Origin: Gracilibacillus kekensis
GTDB taxonomy: Bacteria; Bacillota; Bacilli; Bacillales; Amphibacillaceae
Direction: 5' to 3'
Length of the DNA: 64,000 nt
NCBI RefSeq assembly: GCF_900143085.1
Contig: NZ_FRCZ01000001.1
Coordinates: 62,001 to 126,000, forward strand
The notes under the pieces are model-generated. The model saw only the letters and a list, made by a program, of their open reading frames with translations, did no database searches and had not been told where the DNA came from. A program made the translations under genes and the position numbers. Every line of letters begins with the position of its first letter. Within the stretch, counting starts at the first letter, position 1. Positions 27,103 to 36,755 of the stretch are shown here, piece by piece.

Positions 27103-27729
27103 TTACTTTTCATGATCGTTTTTGTTCGTTTTAAAAACTCGTTGTGCATCTTGAATTTCATCTTTTATTTTGGACATTTCTTCATCCAGTTTAAATGCTG
27201 CTTCGGCAGCTCGTTTTAATCTAGCTTGTACTTTTTCGGGTATTTGTCCCTCATATTTATAATTTAGCGTATGTTCATTTGTGGCCCAAAAGTTCATAGC
27301 TAACGTTCTAATTTGAATTTCGGCAATAACTTTTCTTTCACCATGAATGGTTTCAACAGGGTAGGAAATAATTAAGTGATATGAACGGTAACCACTTTCC
27401 TTCTTATGATTAATATAATCTCTTTCTTCTATGACATCAAAATCATTACGTGAACGCAAGCGGTCGACAATACCATCTATATCATCAACAAACTGACATA
27501 CAACTCGAACACCTGCAATATCTTGTAATTCCGTTTCTATGTCGTTTATATGTATATTTTTTCGTTTCATTTTTTCTTTAACACTTGAAATAGGCTTCAC
27601 TCTACCTGTTACAAATTCTATTGGTGAATGACTTGACTCATGTTCAAATTGTGTTCGCATTCCTTTTAATTTAACTTTTAGTTCTTCCACCACCTGTGAA
27701 TAAGGTGCCAAGAAGTTTCTCCAATTCAT
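27103..27729 (-). CDS. yjbM: Small alarmone synthetase YjbM (SAS1/RelQ)
   Basis: Makes (p)ppGpp by transferring pyrophosphate from ATP to GDP or GTP; works as a tetramer and has no hydrolase domain. 208 residues. The synthetase core is seen in [25 protein letters not shown] and [12 protein letters not shown], with [19 protein letters not shown] closing the active site and a C-terminal helical tail. ATG 27729 follows AGGTGGTG. First gene of the operon with ppnK and yjbO. Divergent yjbK lies about 155 bp upstream. Confidence 0.95.
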   Translation of the reverse strand: MNWRNFLAPYSQVVEELKVKLKGMRTQFEHESSHSPIEFVTGRVKPISSVKEKMKRKNIHINDIETELQDIAGVRVVCQFVDDIDGIVDRLRSRNDFDVIEERDYINHKKESGYRSYHLIISYPVETIHGERKVIAEIQIRTLAMNFWATNEHTLNYKYEGQIPEKVQARLKRAAEAAFKLDEEMSKIKDEIQDAQRVFKTNKNDHEK

Positions 27730-27884
27730 GACTAGCACCACCTAAGTAATCATTATCTAAGTTCATTCTATCATATCTTATGATAAACAAGTAACGTTAG
27801 TATCTCTCGTTATCTTTGCTTTTTTTTATATTATCCTTCAAAATAAGATAAGACTTTTTATAAGGAAGGCAAGGAGTGCTTCAA

Positions 27885-28466
27885 TTGACACAAGAAATCG
27901 AAATTGAATTCAAAAACTTATTAACCAAAGAAGAATATCAACGATTAATCAATCATTTCCATACTTCTATTCGTACGGAAATGATACAAAAAAATCACTA
28001 CTTTGAAACAGCAGACTTTCAGATAAAAAAACACCATGCAGCTTTACGAATCAGAGAAAAGGAAAATACATTTCAAATGACTTTAAAACAACCTAATCCG
28101 CAGGGAGCCGGTTTATTGGAAACCCATGCCAACCTGACAAGTACTGAAGCCACATCTTCTCTTAAAGGCAACTTTGTAGCAAAAGCAGAGATTGAAAATG
28201 CATTAAATACCATGGGTGTTTCACATACTGACCTTCGATATGGTGGTATGCTAAAAACTTATCGAATCGAATTAAACTACAAAGACACCCTTATCGTACT
28301 AGATAAAAGTGATTATAATGGCCATACTGACTATGAACTAGAGCTGGAAGCACAAGAAGAAGCATACGGTTTAAAGGTTTTTAATGAAATCTTATCGAAG
28401 CACAGCATCTCAATAAGGAAAACCGCTAATAAAATTGAGCGATTTTATAAAACATTAAGGTATTAG
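27885..28466 (+). CDS. yjbK: CYTH domain protein YjbK
   Basis: Triphosphate tunnel metalloenzyme family member, probably acting on inorganic polyphosphate or a nucleoside triphosphate with a divalent metal. The N-terminal ExExK signature is EIEIEFKN, followed by alternating charged beta strands (AALRIREK, FQMTLKQP, RIELNY, YELELEAQ) that line the tunnel. About 193 residues, full length. AGGAG lies eight bases before the TTG at 27885; a GTG at 27876 overlaps that site. Its place beside the alarmone synthetase gene is conserved in Bacillus. Substrate here is not known. Confidence 0.9.
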   Translation: MTQEIEIEFKNLLTKEEYQRLINHFHTSIRTEMIQKNHYFETADFQIKKHHAALRIREKENTFQMTLKQPNPQGAGLLETHANLTSTEATSSLKGNFVAKAEIENALNTMGVSHTDLRYGGMLKTYRIELNYKDTLIVLDKSDYNGHTDYELELEAQEEAYGLKVFNEILSKHSISIRKTANKIERFYKTLRY

Positions 28467-28565
28467 GAAACGTTTACACTTATAACACATATACTTAAAT
28501 TATATACTGTATGATAACAGGTCAACCCTTATATACTAAAGGATTAAACTACCAAAACACAAAAG

Positions 28566-28595
28566 TTGCTAGTTCGATATAAACACTGTTACAAT
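28566..28595 (+). promoter_or_regulatory. Candidate sigma-A promoter for yjbI-yjbH
   Basis: TTGCTA, an 18-base spacer and TACAAT lie about 40-60 bp upstream of yjbI. Sequence match only. Confidence 0.4.
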
Positions 28596-28653
28596 ATACA
28601 ATAACATAAAGAGAGATTTTCTTTAGTAACATCTTATGAAGGGTTTGGCGGAT

Positions 28654-29055
28654 ATGAGAGATCTAGTTGGCTCCATTTATGAAGCAATTGGTGGTGAATC
28701 GAAAATTGAGGAATTAGTTGAGGCTTTTTATGGCCGTGTTGCTAAACACCCTGATTTAATTCCCATCTTTCCAGATGACTTTACTGAAGTTGCACGGAAA
28801 CAAAAACAATTTTTAACACAATTTTTTGGTGGACCACCATTATATATACAAGAACATGGGCATCCTATGATGAGAAAGCGGCATTTACGCTTTCCAATCA
28901 CTCCTACTAGAAGAGACGCTTGGTTATCCTGTATGGAAGGCGCTCTTGAAGAAGCAAATATTGAAGAACCGTATAGAAGTGCAATGTTTGATCGGCTTAC
29001 ATTAACAGCCAATCACATGATGAATACGCCTGAAGAGAAAGGAGAATCATTGTGA
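28654..29055 (+). CDS. yjbI: Group II truncated haemoglobin YjbI
   Basis: Small haem protein (about 133 residues) of the HbO type, thought to bind oxygen or act as a peroxidase. It has the 2-over-2 globin core [19 protein letters not shown], the FFGGPPLY region and the likely proximal His in MMRKRHLRF. The start is not certain: an ATG at 28636 is possible, but the one at 28654 has a better-placed GGCGGAT/GAAGGG region and matches usual family N-termini. The stop overlaps the yjbH start by four bases, so translation is coupled, as in B. subtilis. Confidence 0.92.
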   Translation: MRDLVGSIYEAIGGESKIEELVEAFYGRVAKHPDLIPIFPDDFTEVARKQKQFLTQFFGGPPLYIQEHGHPMMRKRHLRFPITPTRRDAWLSCMEGALEEANIEEPYRSAMFDRLTLTANHMMNTPEEKGESL

Positions 29056-29945
29056 ATTGGAATTCCGCCGGATCATGGCAACATCAAGATCGTAACCAAA
29101 CAACGCATTATCATTTTATTGACGTTTTGAAAAAACCGATCGAGATTTATGTGTTTGTTGATCCACTTTGTCCAGAATGTTGGTCATTAGAACCGTATTT
29201 AAAGAAATTATCCATTGAATATGGTCGTTTTTTTACGATCCGAACTGTTTTGAGCGGACAGTTAACGAACTTGCACAAAGACAAATTTGAGAAACCACGT
29301 AAATTGAAAGATATATGGGAAAAAACAGCTAGTCGCACGGGTATGAGTTGTGATGGGGATTTATGGATCGAAAATCCGATTCATTATCCATGGCTTACAT
29401 CTATTGCAATCAAAGCTGCTGAGTTACAAGGTAAAAAAGCTGGTAAACGTTTCTTACGTAAACTACAAGAGCTTGCCTTTTTAAATAAACAGGATATTTC
29501 ACAAGAAGAGATACTAATTAACTGTGCCCAAAAAGTGCATTTAGATATCGATGAGTTCCGTGAAGATCTTTATTCTCATTCCTCAAAAAAAGCACTGCAA
29601 TGTGATTTGAAGATCACAAAGGAAATGGATGTTGAATACATTCCTACAATGGTTTTCTTCAATGAGTCAGAAGATGATGCAGGTTTGAAAATTTCTGGAA
29701 TTTATCCTTATGAAATATATGTAAAAGTCTTAAAACAAATGCTCCAGAAAGAACCACTGCCGGCTAAAAAACCAAAATTAGTTGATTTTTTATCACATTA
29801 TGATTTTGTCGGTACAAAAGAAATAGCGGTTGTATATGATTGGTCCATCGAAAAAGCTGAGAAAGAGATGAAGAAACTTCAACTCAAACAGCTTGTTGAA
29901 AAAGTACCAGTTAAATTCGGATATTTCTGGAAATATGCTAAATAG
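29052..29945 (+). CDS. spxH: ClpXP adaptor protein SpxH (YjbH)
   Basis: Adaptor that delivers the Spx regulator to ClpXP for degradation; disulfide stress inactivates it. 297 residues with a DsbA-like thioredoxin fold whose [15 protein letters not shown] segment carries the CxxC, and a C-terminal extension (about 230-297, [19 protein letters not shown]) with a winged-helix look. GTG start overlapping the yjbI stop. Its target gene spx lies about 7 kb away in the same window. A strong terminator follows. Confidence 0.94.
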   Translation: MNWNSAGSWQHQDRNQTTHYHFIDVLKKPIEIYVFVDPLCPECWSLEPYLKKLSIEYGRFFTIRTVLSGQLTNLHKDKFEKPRKLKDIWEKTASRTGMSCDGDLWIENPIHYPWLTSIAIKAAELQGKKAGKRFLRKLQELAFLNKQDISQEEILINCAQKVHLDIDEFREDLYSHSSKKALQCDLKITKEMDVEYIPTMVFFNESEDDAGLKISGIYPYEIYVKVLKQMLQKEPLPAKKPKLVDFLSHYDFVGTKEIAVVYDWSIEKAEKEMKKLQLKQLVEKVPVKFGYFWKYAK

Positions 29946-29947
29946 CT

Positions 29948-29981
29948 AAAGAGTACATGTCTTTGTGCATGTACTCTTTTT
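29948..29981 (+). terminator. Terminator of yjbI-yjbH
   Basis: Perfect 11-bp stem AAGAGTACATG / CATGTACTCTT followed by TTT. Confidence 0.92.
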
Positions 29982-30234
29982 GCGTTATTAAAAGGGATGG
30001 GAGAAATTTTCTGGTCAAACAAAGGGGTTTGTTTGTTTAACTTATCTTAACTATACCAAAGAAAATGCAAAAATAATATATACTTGTGCATTATTTCACA
30101 AAAAATTCACACTTCTATCATGATAAAATATCGCATAAAAATAAAGATAGAACCTCAAATGCATTCCAAACTTTGACGTTCTTCTATATAAAAGGTAAAA
30201 ATTATATTTCTCATGTTTAGGTGGTGTATAAATA

Positions 30235-30423
30235 TTGCGCTTGTTACTAGTCATTTTACCTTTATTTGCGTTCATATTAAACATCTTTGGCCTAATGCGT
30301 ATGATCCCTTTGTATTTTACAATTCCACTTTTATTTGCAACCATCTACATAACGGTTTATTCTTTTCAAAACAAAAAACAATTTAAAGGATTTAAGAAAG
30401 AATGGGACAGAAGTATTTCATGA
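30235..30423 (+). CDS. Small two-helix membrane protein, 62 aa
   Basis: Not recognised. The chain is almost entirely two hydrophobic helices (about 2-22 and 26-45) with a short basic, hydrophilic tail (NKKQFKGFKKEWDRS), consistent with an N-in or hairpin topology. The start is a TTG nine bases after AGGTGGTG, a convincing site. A clear terminator follows within 60 bp, so it looks like a complete single-gene unit. No functional link to its neighbours is visible. Confidence 0.65.
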   Translation: MRLLLVILPLFAFILNIFGLMRMIPLYFTIPLLFATIYITVYSFQNKKQFKGFKKEWDRSIS

Positions 30424-30476
30424 AAAAGCAACTCTTTTCGTTAGGGAAATTAGGGATGAATACATCGATGAATAGT

Positions 30477-30511
30477 AAAATCCAAATGATTCAGCATCAT
30501 TTGGATTTTTT
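30477..30511 (+). terminator. Terminator after the 62-aa membrane protein gene
   Basis: Long stem AAAATCCAAATGAT / ATCATTTGGATTTT plus T run. The stem closely resembles the ATCCAAACG terminators next to R2, R3 and R5. Confidence 0.9.
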
Positions 30512-30603
30512 CGTGCATATAAAGGGATAGTTAATGAGGAAGTTTATCCTACATTAAAATCACTGCAACGTCGAAATGACGCTTGGGACCTCTGCTGTAC
30601 ATA

Positions 30604-32418
30604 TTAAACTTGCTCTAATAATTTTTCCATTTCATCTAACTTCTCTTCAAATACTTTTAACGCATTAATTACAGGCGTTTTTTCTGTCATATCAACGCCC
30701 GCTTTCTTCAATACTTCAATCGGATAATCACTGCTACCTGCCCGCAGATAACCTAAATATCGTTCTACTGCAGGTTCTTTCTCTTCTAGAATTTGCGCAG
30801 CTAATGACTGTGCAGCAGCGTATCCCGTCGCATATTGATAGACATAGTAATTGTAATAGAAATGAGGAATTCTTGACCATTCTAATCCAATTTCTTCATC
30901 GACAACTAAATCGTCACCGAAATAGGTTTTATTTAAGTCATAATATACTTCTGTTAAACGATCCGCGGTCAACGCCTCGCCTTCTTGTGCTAATACATGT
31001 ATCTTATGTTCAAATTCAGCAAACATTGTCTGTCTGAAAACAGTACCACGGAACCCTTCTAAGAAATGATTTAATAAAAACAGTTTCTCTTTCACATCAT
31101 CGGTTTTCTCTACTAAATAATTATTTAATAGTGCCTCATTACAAGTCGAAGCTACTTCAGCGACAAAGATAGAATAGTTTCCGTAACGATACGGCTGGCT
31201 CTCATGTGTATAATAGCTATGCATCGAGTGACCTAATTCATGCGCTAAAGTGAACAAGTTATTTAAGTTATCTTGCCAATTCATTAGTATATAGGGATTG
31301 GTACTATATGCACCTGAAGAATACGCTCCACTGCGTTTCCCTTTGTTCTCCTCCACATCAATCCAGCGATCTGTAAAAGCTCTTTTCATCACATTTAAAT
31401 ATTCATTTCCTAGTGGTTTTAATGCTTCCATTACTGTTTTCTGTGCTTCTTCGTAACTAAAAGACATATCAACATCTTTTACTAACGGTGTATACAAATC
31501 ATACATATGCAGCTCTTGAATATCGAGTACTTTCTTCCTTAGTGCCACATATCGCTGTAGTAATGGCAAACCTTCATGAATTGCTTCAATTAGATTATCA
31601 TATACTTTTTCAGGAATATTGTTTTTATTAAGAGCCGCCTGTCTCGCTGAGTCATAATTGCGGATCTTCGCATAAAAGTTATCCTTCTTTACAACCCCTT
31701 GTAAAGTTGACGAGAAGGTATTTTTTAAACTTCCATACGTATCATACATCTCCTTAAAAGCGTCATGTCGTACTTGTTGATCCTTAGATTCGAGAAAATT
31801 GATATAACGTCCGTGTGTCAGTTCTATTTCATTGCCATTTTCGTCTTTAACCTCAGGAAATGTTAAATCAGCGTTGTTTAACATGCTGAAGGTCTGTGAT
31901 GGATTATCTGTTACTTCTGACGCTTCTGCTAGTAGTTCTTCTTCTTTTTCAGACAAAACATGTGGACGCTGACGATTAATCTCATCCAAGGTATGTTTAT
32001 ATAATCGTAAGCCTTCGTGATCTTGCAAATATTGTTCAAGAGTAGTCTCATCTAATTTCAGAATTTCTGGAGTTATGAAGCTCATTGTGCTCGAAGCTTG
32101 TGTAATCAAATTCTCTGCTTTTCCATTCATTGCTTGATAAAAAGAATTGGTTGTATCTTGATCGTAACGCATATGCGCGTATGTATATAGTTTACTTAAT
32201 CGATCAGATACCTGGTCTTGTAATTGTAATAACTGATATAGGTTTTCCGCTCCGTCTTTCAATGTTCCTTGAAATTTTTGAAATTTGGGCAAGAGTTCTT
32301 TCACCTGATCCCATTCTTTTTCCCATTCCTCATCCGTTGCAAAGATATCTGATAATCTCCAGGTTAACTCTTCTGGTATTTCATCACGTTTAGGTAGTGA
32401 TTTTTGCGCCTTAGCCAT
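30604..32418 (-). CDS. pepF: Oligoendopeptidase F
   Basis: Zinc metallopeptidase (M3 family) degrading short peptides of about 6-18 residues in the cytoplasm. 604 residues, all family parts present: helical N-terminal lobe, catalytic HELGH in LAHELGHSMHSYY and the distal Glu in EVASTCNEALL. The ATG at 32418 follows GGAGGAG; an in-frame ATG 20 codons upstream is unsupported. It follows coiA by 57 bp on the same strand, as in B. subtilis, and may process peptides imported by Opp. Confidence 0.96.
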   Translation of the reverse strand: MAKAQKSLPKRDEIPEELTWRLSDIFATDEEWEKEWDQVKELLPKFQKFQGTLKDGAENLYQLLQLQDQVSDRLSKLYTYAHMRYDQDTTNSFYQAMNGKAENLITQASSTMSFITPEILKLDETTLEQYLQDHEGLRLYKHTLDEINRQRPHVLSEKEEELLAEASEVTDNPSQTFSMLNNADLTFPEVKDENGNEIELTHGRYINFLESKDQQVRHDAFKEMYDTYGSLKNTFSSTLQGVVKKDNFYAKIRNYDSARQAALNKNNIPEKVYDNLIEAIHEGLPLLQRYVALRKKVLDIQELHMYDLYTPLVKDVDMSFSYEEAQKTVMEALKPLGNEYLNVMKRAFTDRWIDVEENKGKRSGAYSSGAYSTNPYILMNWQDNLNNLFTLAHELGHSMHSYYTHESQPYRYGNYSIFVAEVASTCNEALLNNYLVEKTDDVKEKLFLLNHFLEGFRGTVFRQTMFAEFEHKIHVLAQEGEALTADRLTEVYYDLNKTYFGDDLVVDEEIGLEWSRIPHFYYNYYVYQYATGYAAAQSLAAQILEEKEPAVERYLGYLRAGSSDYPIEVLKKAGVDMTEKTPVINALKVFEEKLDEMEKLLEQV

Positions 32419-32474
32419 TGTAACTCCTCCTTCAATAATTACTGTTATCTTATTATAACTTATTTTGCCATTAT

Positions 32475-33560
32475 TCATACAGTAGTACGTTTTTGTCGAA
32501 AACCATTTGGATGGACTACCTCTAAAATACCTATACGCTCTAATTGGAGTAAATATTCATGAACTGGGTTTTTTGTTTTGTTAACTAACGGAAAATGATG
32601 AGAAGGATGAAGATGAAACTGTACTAAATGTATCGCTTGATTTAATGTAAAATAATCATTCGTTAATAAGATATCAATATAGATTCTCGATTGCCAAATC
32701 CATGGTGAACTATTCATACGAAATTGGGTTGATATAGGAAGGTAAACAAACGAAGGTAAATCTTGAATATGATATTGATGAATGTATAACCATTGACGCC
32801 AAGCTATTTCTTGTTTTTGATATGGGGAAACTGGCCTCAACCGCCATTTTTCTTTATGTTTTAGCCAGGAAGCATGACATGTGTTTCTATTATGATACCT
32901 CGGGTGAAACATTTCTTGCCAACTTAGAGAATGGATGGTAAAACTTTTTAGAATTCCAAATGTTTTTGTTCTCGTAAAAAACGTAATGTCCTGATAAACA
33001 ATCATTCTCTTCGTATTTGAACAGTAATAAAAAATAGATAATGGATAAGAAGGATGGAATTGATGGAAGAAAGGATGTTCATTTGTTCTTATTTTGAGGG
33101 AATGCTGATCGATTCGCTTTAATTTATTGGCACCTAAGATCCAAATTGGTATAATGCCTCTCGATTGATAACCTTTCGTTCTCATTCTGACCTCTTCTCT
33201 TGAGATGGAAGCACATTGATATTCTATAGCAATTTGTTTTTCACCTATTTGTAAAAATAAATCCGGTCGTTGATTGATATTTGGAAGAAAATACTCTAAA
33301 TCAACTTGATAACCTTGTTTCTTTAGCCATTCATATAAATCTTTTTTTCCATTCTCATGATAACTGCTTTCTCCTGAGTGGATACATTCGCTTTTGGCTT
33401 TATGTGCAAAGTGTGGCGTATTCTTTACTCCAGCTTTAATGATTACAAGCTCCTTACAACTGGGACAATAAAATGTTTCTTTTCTTCTTTTTTGTATTTG
33501 TTGACGATTCATTTTCCAAATGGGAACAACCTCTCCGTTATGATTGAAAGCATTCAACAA
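32475..33560 (-). CDS. coiA: Competence protein CoiA
   Basis: Nuclease-like protein needed for DNA uptake and recombination during competence. 361 residues: an N-terminal CPSC zinc-binding type motif with HFAHKAKSECIH, a central PD-(D/E)xK-type core (RPDLFLQIGEKQIAIEYQCA), and a His/Tyr-rich C-terminal part that is poorly conserved. The start is TTG, seven bases after GGAGG. That ribosome site is the 3' arm of an 11-bp hairpin right after the upstream efflux gene, so expression may depend on read-through and hairpin opening. No ComK box is evident. Confidence 0.9.
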   Translation of the reverse strand: MLNAFNHNGEVVPIWKMNRQQIQKRRKETFYCPSCKELVIIKAGVKNTPHFAHKAKSECIHSGESSYHENGKKDLYEWLKKQGYQVDLEYFLPNINQRPDLFLQIGEKQIAIEYQCASISREEVRMRTKGYQSRGIIPIWILGANKLKRIDQHSLKIRTNEHPFFHQFHPSYPLSIFYYCSNTKRMIVYQDITFFTRTKTFGILKSFTIHSLSWQEMFHPRYHNRNTCHASWLKHKEKWRLRPVSPYQKQEIAWRQWLYIHQYHIQDLPSFVYLPISTQFRMNSSPWIWQSRIYIDILLTNDYFTLNQAIHLVQFHLHPSHHFPLVNKTKNPVHEYLLQLERIGILEVVHPNGFRQKRTTV

Positions 33561-33605
33561 AAAATCACCTCCATATAGATAAGATTCTACATAAAGGTGA
33601 TTTTT
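33560..33605 (-). terminator. Terminator-like hairpin that contains the coiA ribosome site
   Basis: AAAAATCACCT (33595-33605, read on the minus strand) pairs perfectly with AGGTGATTTTT (33560-33570) around a 24-base loop. It starts seven bases after the efflux gene stop. Its T run touches the coiA TTG, and its 3' arm holds AGGTG of the coiA ribosome site. Confidence 0.8.
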
Positions 33606-33611
33606 CCTGCT

Positions 33612-35012
33612 TTATTCTACAGACGTATCTGGAATAGAATTTTTTATAAAAAAGGCTAATACAAAACCGACAGTAGAAATAATACCTGCAACCAAGAACG
33701 AAATATTGACCCCAAAAAGCATACCTGACAATCCTTGAGCTGGTATTGCTTGATTCATCATGATCGATACCAGTAATGCTGTACCAATCGCTCCTGACAT
33801 TTGTCGCATTGTATTATTCATAGCTGTACCGTGTGGTATCAAGCCATCAGGTAATTGATTTAAACCTGCAGTGGTAACGGGCATCATAACCATAGCGATC
33901 CCGAACATACGAAATGCATTAACAACGGTTATATAAAGAAAGCTTGTTTCTGTTGTTAAAATCGAAAACAGAAAAGTAGTTACGGTTAACAGTCCTAGTC
34001 CTATTACAGCAAGCCATCTGCCTCCATACTTGTCGAATAGCCGACCAGTAACTGGGTTCATCAGTCCCATTAAAACAGCACCTGGTAACAAAGCTAATCC
34101 GGATTCAAAGGCCGAAAAACCTAGATAGTCTTGCATCATAATCGGTAAGATAATTGCTCCACCAATCATCGATAAAAAGGATATCATACCGATGCCAGTT
34201 GTCAGGGTAAACATGTTGTATTTAAAAATCCTAAATTCTAAAATAGGCTTTTCTAATCTTAATTGACGGCGGATAAAGAAGAATAAAGTAACAGCACCAA
34301 CAATTAACGGCATATAAACCATTGGACTTAGCCAACCATGATTAATATCCCCAGCCATACTGAATCCGTACAACAAACCACCAAAACCGAGTGTAGATAA
34401 AATAATTGATGTAATATCAACTCGAGGAAACGTTTGTTTTGTGACATTCGCTAAAATCTTATAAGCAACAATAAGATCGATGATAGCAATTGGCAATACA
34501 ACGTAAAAAAGGCTGCGCCAAGGAAAATGTTCAACTAACCATCCAGATAGTGTTGGACCAATCGCAGGGGCAAATGCGATTACTAAGCCAAACATCCCCA
34601 TGGCAGAACCACGCTTTTCGATTGGAAAGACTAAAAACATAATGGTCTGCATCAAGGGCATCATGATCCCAGCACCAGCCGCCTGCAAGATTCTCCCTAC
34701 CATTAAAACGGAAAAACCTGGGGCAAGTGCAGCTACGAGTGTCCCAAGTGCAAAGCTCCCCATTGCAGTTAAAAATAATGCTCTGGTTGTAAAACGTTCA
34801 ATTAAAAAAGCTGTGACGGGAATCATAATCCCGTTTACAAGCATAAAAATCGATTGTAACCACTGAGCTGTAGCCGCATCGATTTCTAGATCTTTCATAA
34901 TATGAGGTAAGGCTGTACCAAGTAATGTTTGATTTAAAATTGCAATAAATGCGCCTGAAATTAACACAATCATTAATGGTACGCGATTTATTCTTGTTGG
35001 ATTGCTAGTCAT
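33612..35012 (-). CDS. MFS drug efflux transporter, DHA2 (EmrB/QacA) family
   Basis: Proton-driven exporter of toxic compounds in the cytoplasmic membrane. 466 residues with about 14 hydrophobic segments. DHA2 features are LNQTLLGTALPHIMKDL in helix 1, GRILQAAGAGIMMPLMQ, and the antiporter motif AFAPAIGPTLSGWLVEH in helix 5. The ATG at 35012 follows GAAGGAG; a longer frame upstream has no support. Probable first gene of a transcript that may read into coiA. The compound exported cannot be predicted. Confidence 0.92.
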   Translation of the reverse strand: MTSNPTRINRVPLMIVLISGAFIAILNQTLLGTALPHIMKDLEIDAATAQWLQSIFMLVNGIMIPVTAFLIERFTTRALFLTAMGSFALGTLVAALAPGFSVLMVGRILQAAGAGIMMPLMQTIMFLVFPIEKRGSAMGMFGLVIAFAPAIGPTLSGWLVEHFPWRSLFYVVLPIAIIDLIVAYKILANVTKQTFPRVDITSIILSTLGFGGLLYGFSMAGDINHGWLSPMVYMPLIVGAVTLFFFIRRQLRLEKPILEFRIFKYNMFTLTTGIGMISFLSMIGGAIILPIMMQDYLGFSAFESGLALLPGAVLMGLMNPVTGRLFDKYGGRWLAVIGLGLLTVTTFLFSILTTETSFLYITVVNAFRMFGIAMVMMPVTTAGLNQLPDGLIPHGTAMNNTMRQMSGAIGTALLVSIMMNQAIPAQGLSGMLFGVNISFLVAGIISTVGFVLAFFIKNSIPDTSVE

Positions 35013-35140
35013 ATTTCTCCTTCTTTCTTCCAAATTAAACACAAACACTATCATAACATAAACTATTTCGGAAATCGAAATAATTTGCACAAAATTATTT
35101 TCCTCTTCTTATTCTAACCTTTTAAGCGAGACTTCAATCC

Positions 35141-35690
35141 GGGGGAAAGCCCACCCAGTCTTTTTAGTAGTAATTTTGAAATGGATAATAAATTTAAAAT
35201 CCGCTCCGGCTTGTCCACTTCACTTTCCAAGGGGCTTGTCTTCAGCTAACTTTTGTAAAGAAGTTCACTTTACAAAAGTGGATCTTCAGATCAAGCTGAT
35301 CCCTGAGGAGTCGAAGTGGCCGCCTGCGCTAAATAATGCACTACAATGGGGGTAAGTAGTGATACGGTGTCTTTTATTTCATAATGTTAATAAAACCTCT
35401 ACAAAGTTAGCTGTCATAACCGTTGTAGAACCACTCTATAGCGTGGGCCGTCCGCTTCTACTCCTGTGGCATCTGTTTTCACTGAAGATCCACTTTTTCA
35501 TGCGGTTTTTGCTTGAAAAAGTTAGCTGAAGGGAAAACACCACTGCATAGAAAACACTACGAAAGCTTGCTTGAGTAGATGTTGCACTTGTGCCAGTGGT
35601 AAAAGAGAAGTGGATAGCCGAAGCGGTTGACCTACATACTACATCTCAAAATGACTACTTTGATAACAAATGTCTTGATACCGCTGATTA
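35141..35690. repeat. Intergenic palindromic element R4 (arm types III/I, with 60-base insert)
   Basis: About 550 bp. The left end GTCTTTTTAGTAGTAATTTT differs from the TGCG ends of R1-R3 and R5. Left arm 35201-35332 carries CTTTTGTAAAG / CTTTACAAAAG. Right arm 35440-35626 carries CTTTTTCATGCGG then GCTTGAAAAAGTTAGCTGAA, and a 60-base segment (about 35546-35605) not seen in R1, R2, R3, R5 or R6. The spacer is bounded by ACTACAA and GTTGTAGAA. It lies between the efflux gene start and the mecA terminator. Confidence 0.9.
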
Positions 35691-35708
35691 TATGCTTTCC
35701 TTGCTTAA

Positions 35709-35742
35709 GAAAAAAACTAAGCATCCTATCAGATACTTAGTT
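35709..35742 (-). terminator. Terminator of mecA
   Basis: AACTAAGTATC / GATgCTTAGTT stem on the minus strand followed by TTTTTT. It includes part of the stop codon. Confidence 0.85.
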
Positions 35743-36424
35743 AACGAGTAAAATGTTCTTTTACAGATTGAAGAGCATTTTCTTCAAAAATAACCTTGCC
35801 ATATTCTTCAACAATAAACATCGTTACGGTGGATTCTTGTCCATACTCCAGAATTTGACTAATTAAATCTTCTTGTTCATCATCTGTAAGATAATCTTCG
35901 TCAAACCTTGTAATCAGCATATACTGATTATTAAAATAATATAAGTGGTCTCTCATACCAATCGCTGATTCGAAGACATAGCTCAGTTGAATCACATCTT
36001 CTAATTCTTTAAAGCTGACCACTACGACAAAATCCTGCCCATACTGATTTTCAATTTCTGGTGTTTCTTTTTCAGTGGGACCGAATTTTTCTTCTAGAAG
36101 TGATTCAATTTTATCATCAACTGGCATATCAATGGTTTTTCCTGATTCAGTAGGAAGTTGAAGATTCTGCCCGTCTTTAGAAATTTGTGCTTTTGTCACA
36201 ACTATTTCTAGTCCTTTTTCGAGAGCTTGAACCTGAATCCATAGTGGACCATCAATTTGAAATTCTTCCTCATTATAATTAACTTCATCCATCACTTGCC
36301 AGAATAATTGTTCGCTTTTTTCTCTATTGTACCAAATTTCCTCTCGATCAAAACCGCGGTCTTCAATGTCCATGTACGAAATGTAAAATTTGATTGTATT
36401 TTCATTAATTCTTTCTATTTCCAT
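35741..36424 (-). CDS. mecA: ClpC adaptor protein MecA
   Basis: Cytoplasmic adaptor that activates ClpC and targets ComK and other substrates to ClpCP. 227 residues: conserved N-terminal substrate domain MEIERINENTIKFYISYMDI, an acidic variable linker, and the C-terminal ClpC-binding domain (DFVVVVSFKELEDVIQLS through VIFEENALQSVKEHF). The ATG at 36424 follows AGAAGGGAG; an in-frame ATG 18 codons earlier is not supported. Same order spx-mecA as B. subtilis, without yjbE between. Confidence 0.96.
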   Translation of the reverse strand: MEIERINENTIKFYISYMDIEDRGFDREEIWYNREKSEQLFWQVMDEVNYNEEEFQIDGPLWIQVQALEKGLEIVVTKAQISKDGQNLQLPTESGKTIDMPVDDKIESLLEEKFGPTEKETPEIENQYGQDFVVVVSFKELEDVIQLSYVFESAIGMRDHLYYFNNQYMLITRFDEDYLTDDEQEDLISQILEYGQESTVTMFIVEEYGKVIFEENALQSVKEHFTR

Positions 36425-36678
36425 TTGGTAACTCTCCCTTCTTGATAAGTGATTGGGTTGGAAGGGATCACTGTTCATCTATCTAAACCCTTATTATAAC
36501 TTATACCCTTTGAACATCCCCTTGAAATTTGAAAAAGGATGTTACCTCTATTGTATGATAATTACTTCATATTTGAAAACATAAAAACTTAAAAATTTGA
36601 ACTAATTTTAAGAATTCGTATTATTTATCGATTGTAGCTTATTATAACCCTTTTGTCACTAGTTATATGCTTCAATTT

Positions 36679-36703
36679 AATGAATAATCATTGATTATTC
36701 ATT
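36679..36703. repeat. 25-base perfect palindrome between mecA and spx
   Basis: AATGAATAATCA, one T, then TGATTATTCATT. It lies about 255 bp upstream of mecA and just beyond the spx terminator. The rest of 36425-36714 is A/T-rich with no gene seen. Confidence 0.85.
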
Positions 36704-36714
36704 AAATAATTAGT

Positions 36715-36755
36715 AAAAAAAGCAGATCTCATAATTAAGATCTGCTTTTCTTTTT
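36715..36755 (-). terminator. Terminator of spx
   Basis: Perfect 12-bp stem AAAAGCAGATCT / AGATCTGCTTTT with T-rich flanks. Confidence 0.92.
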
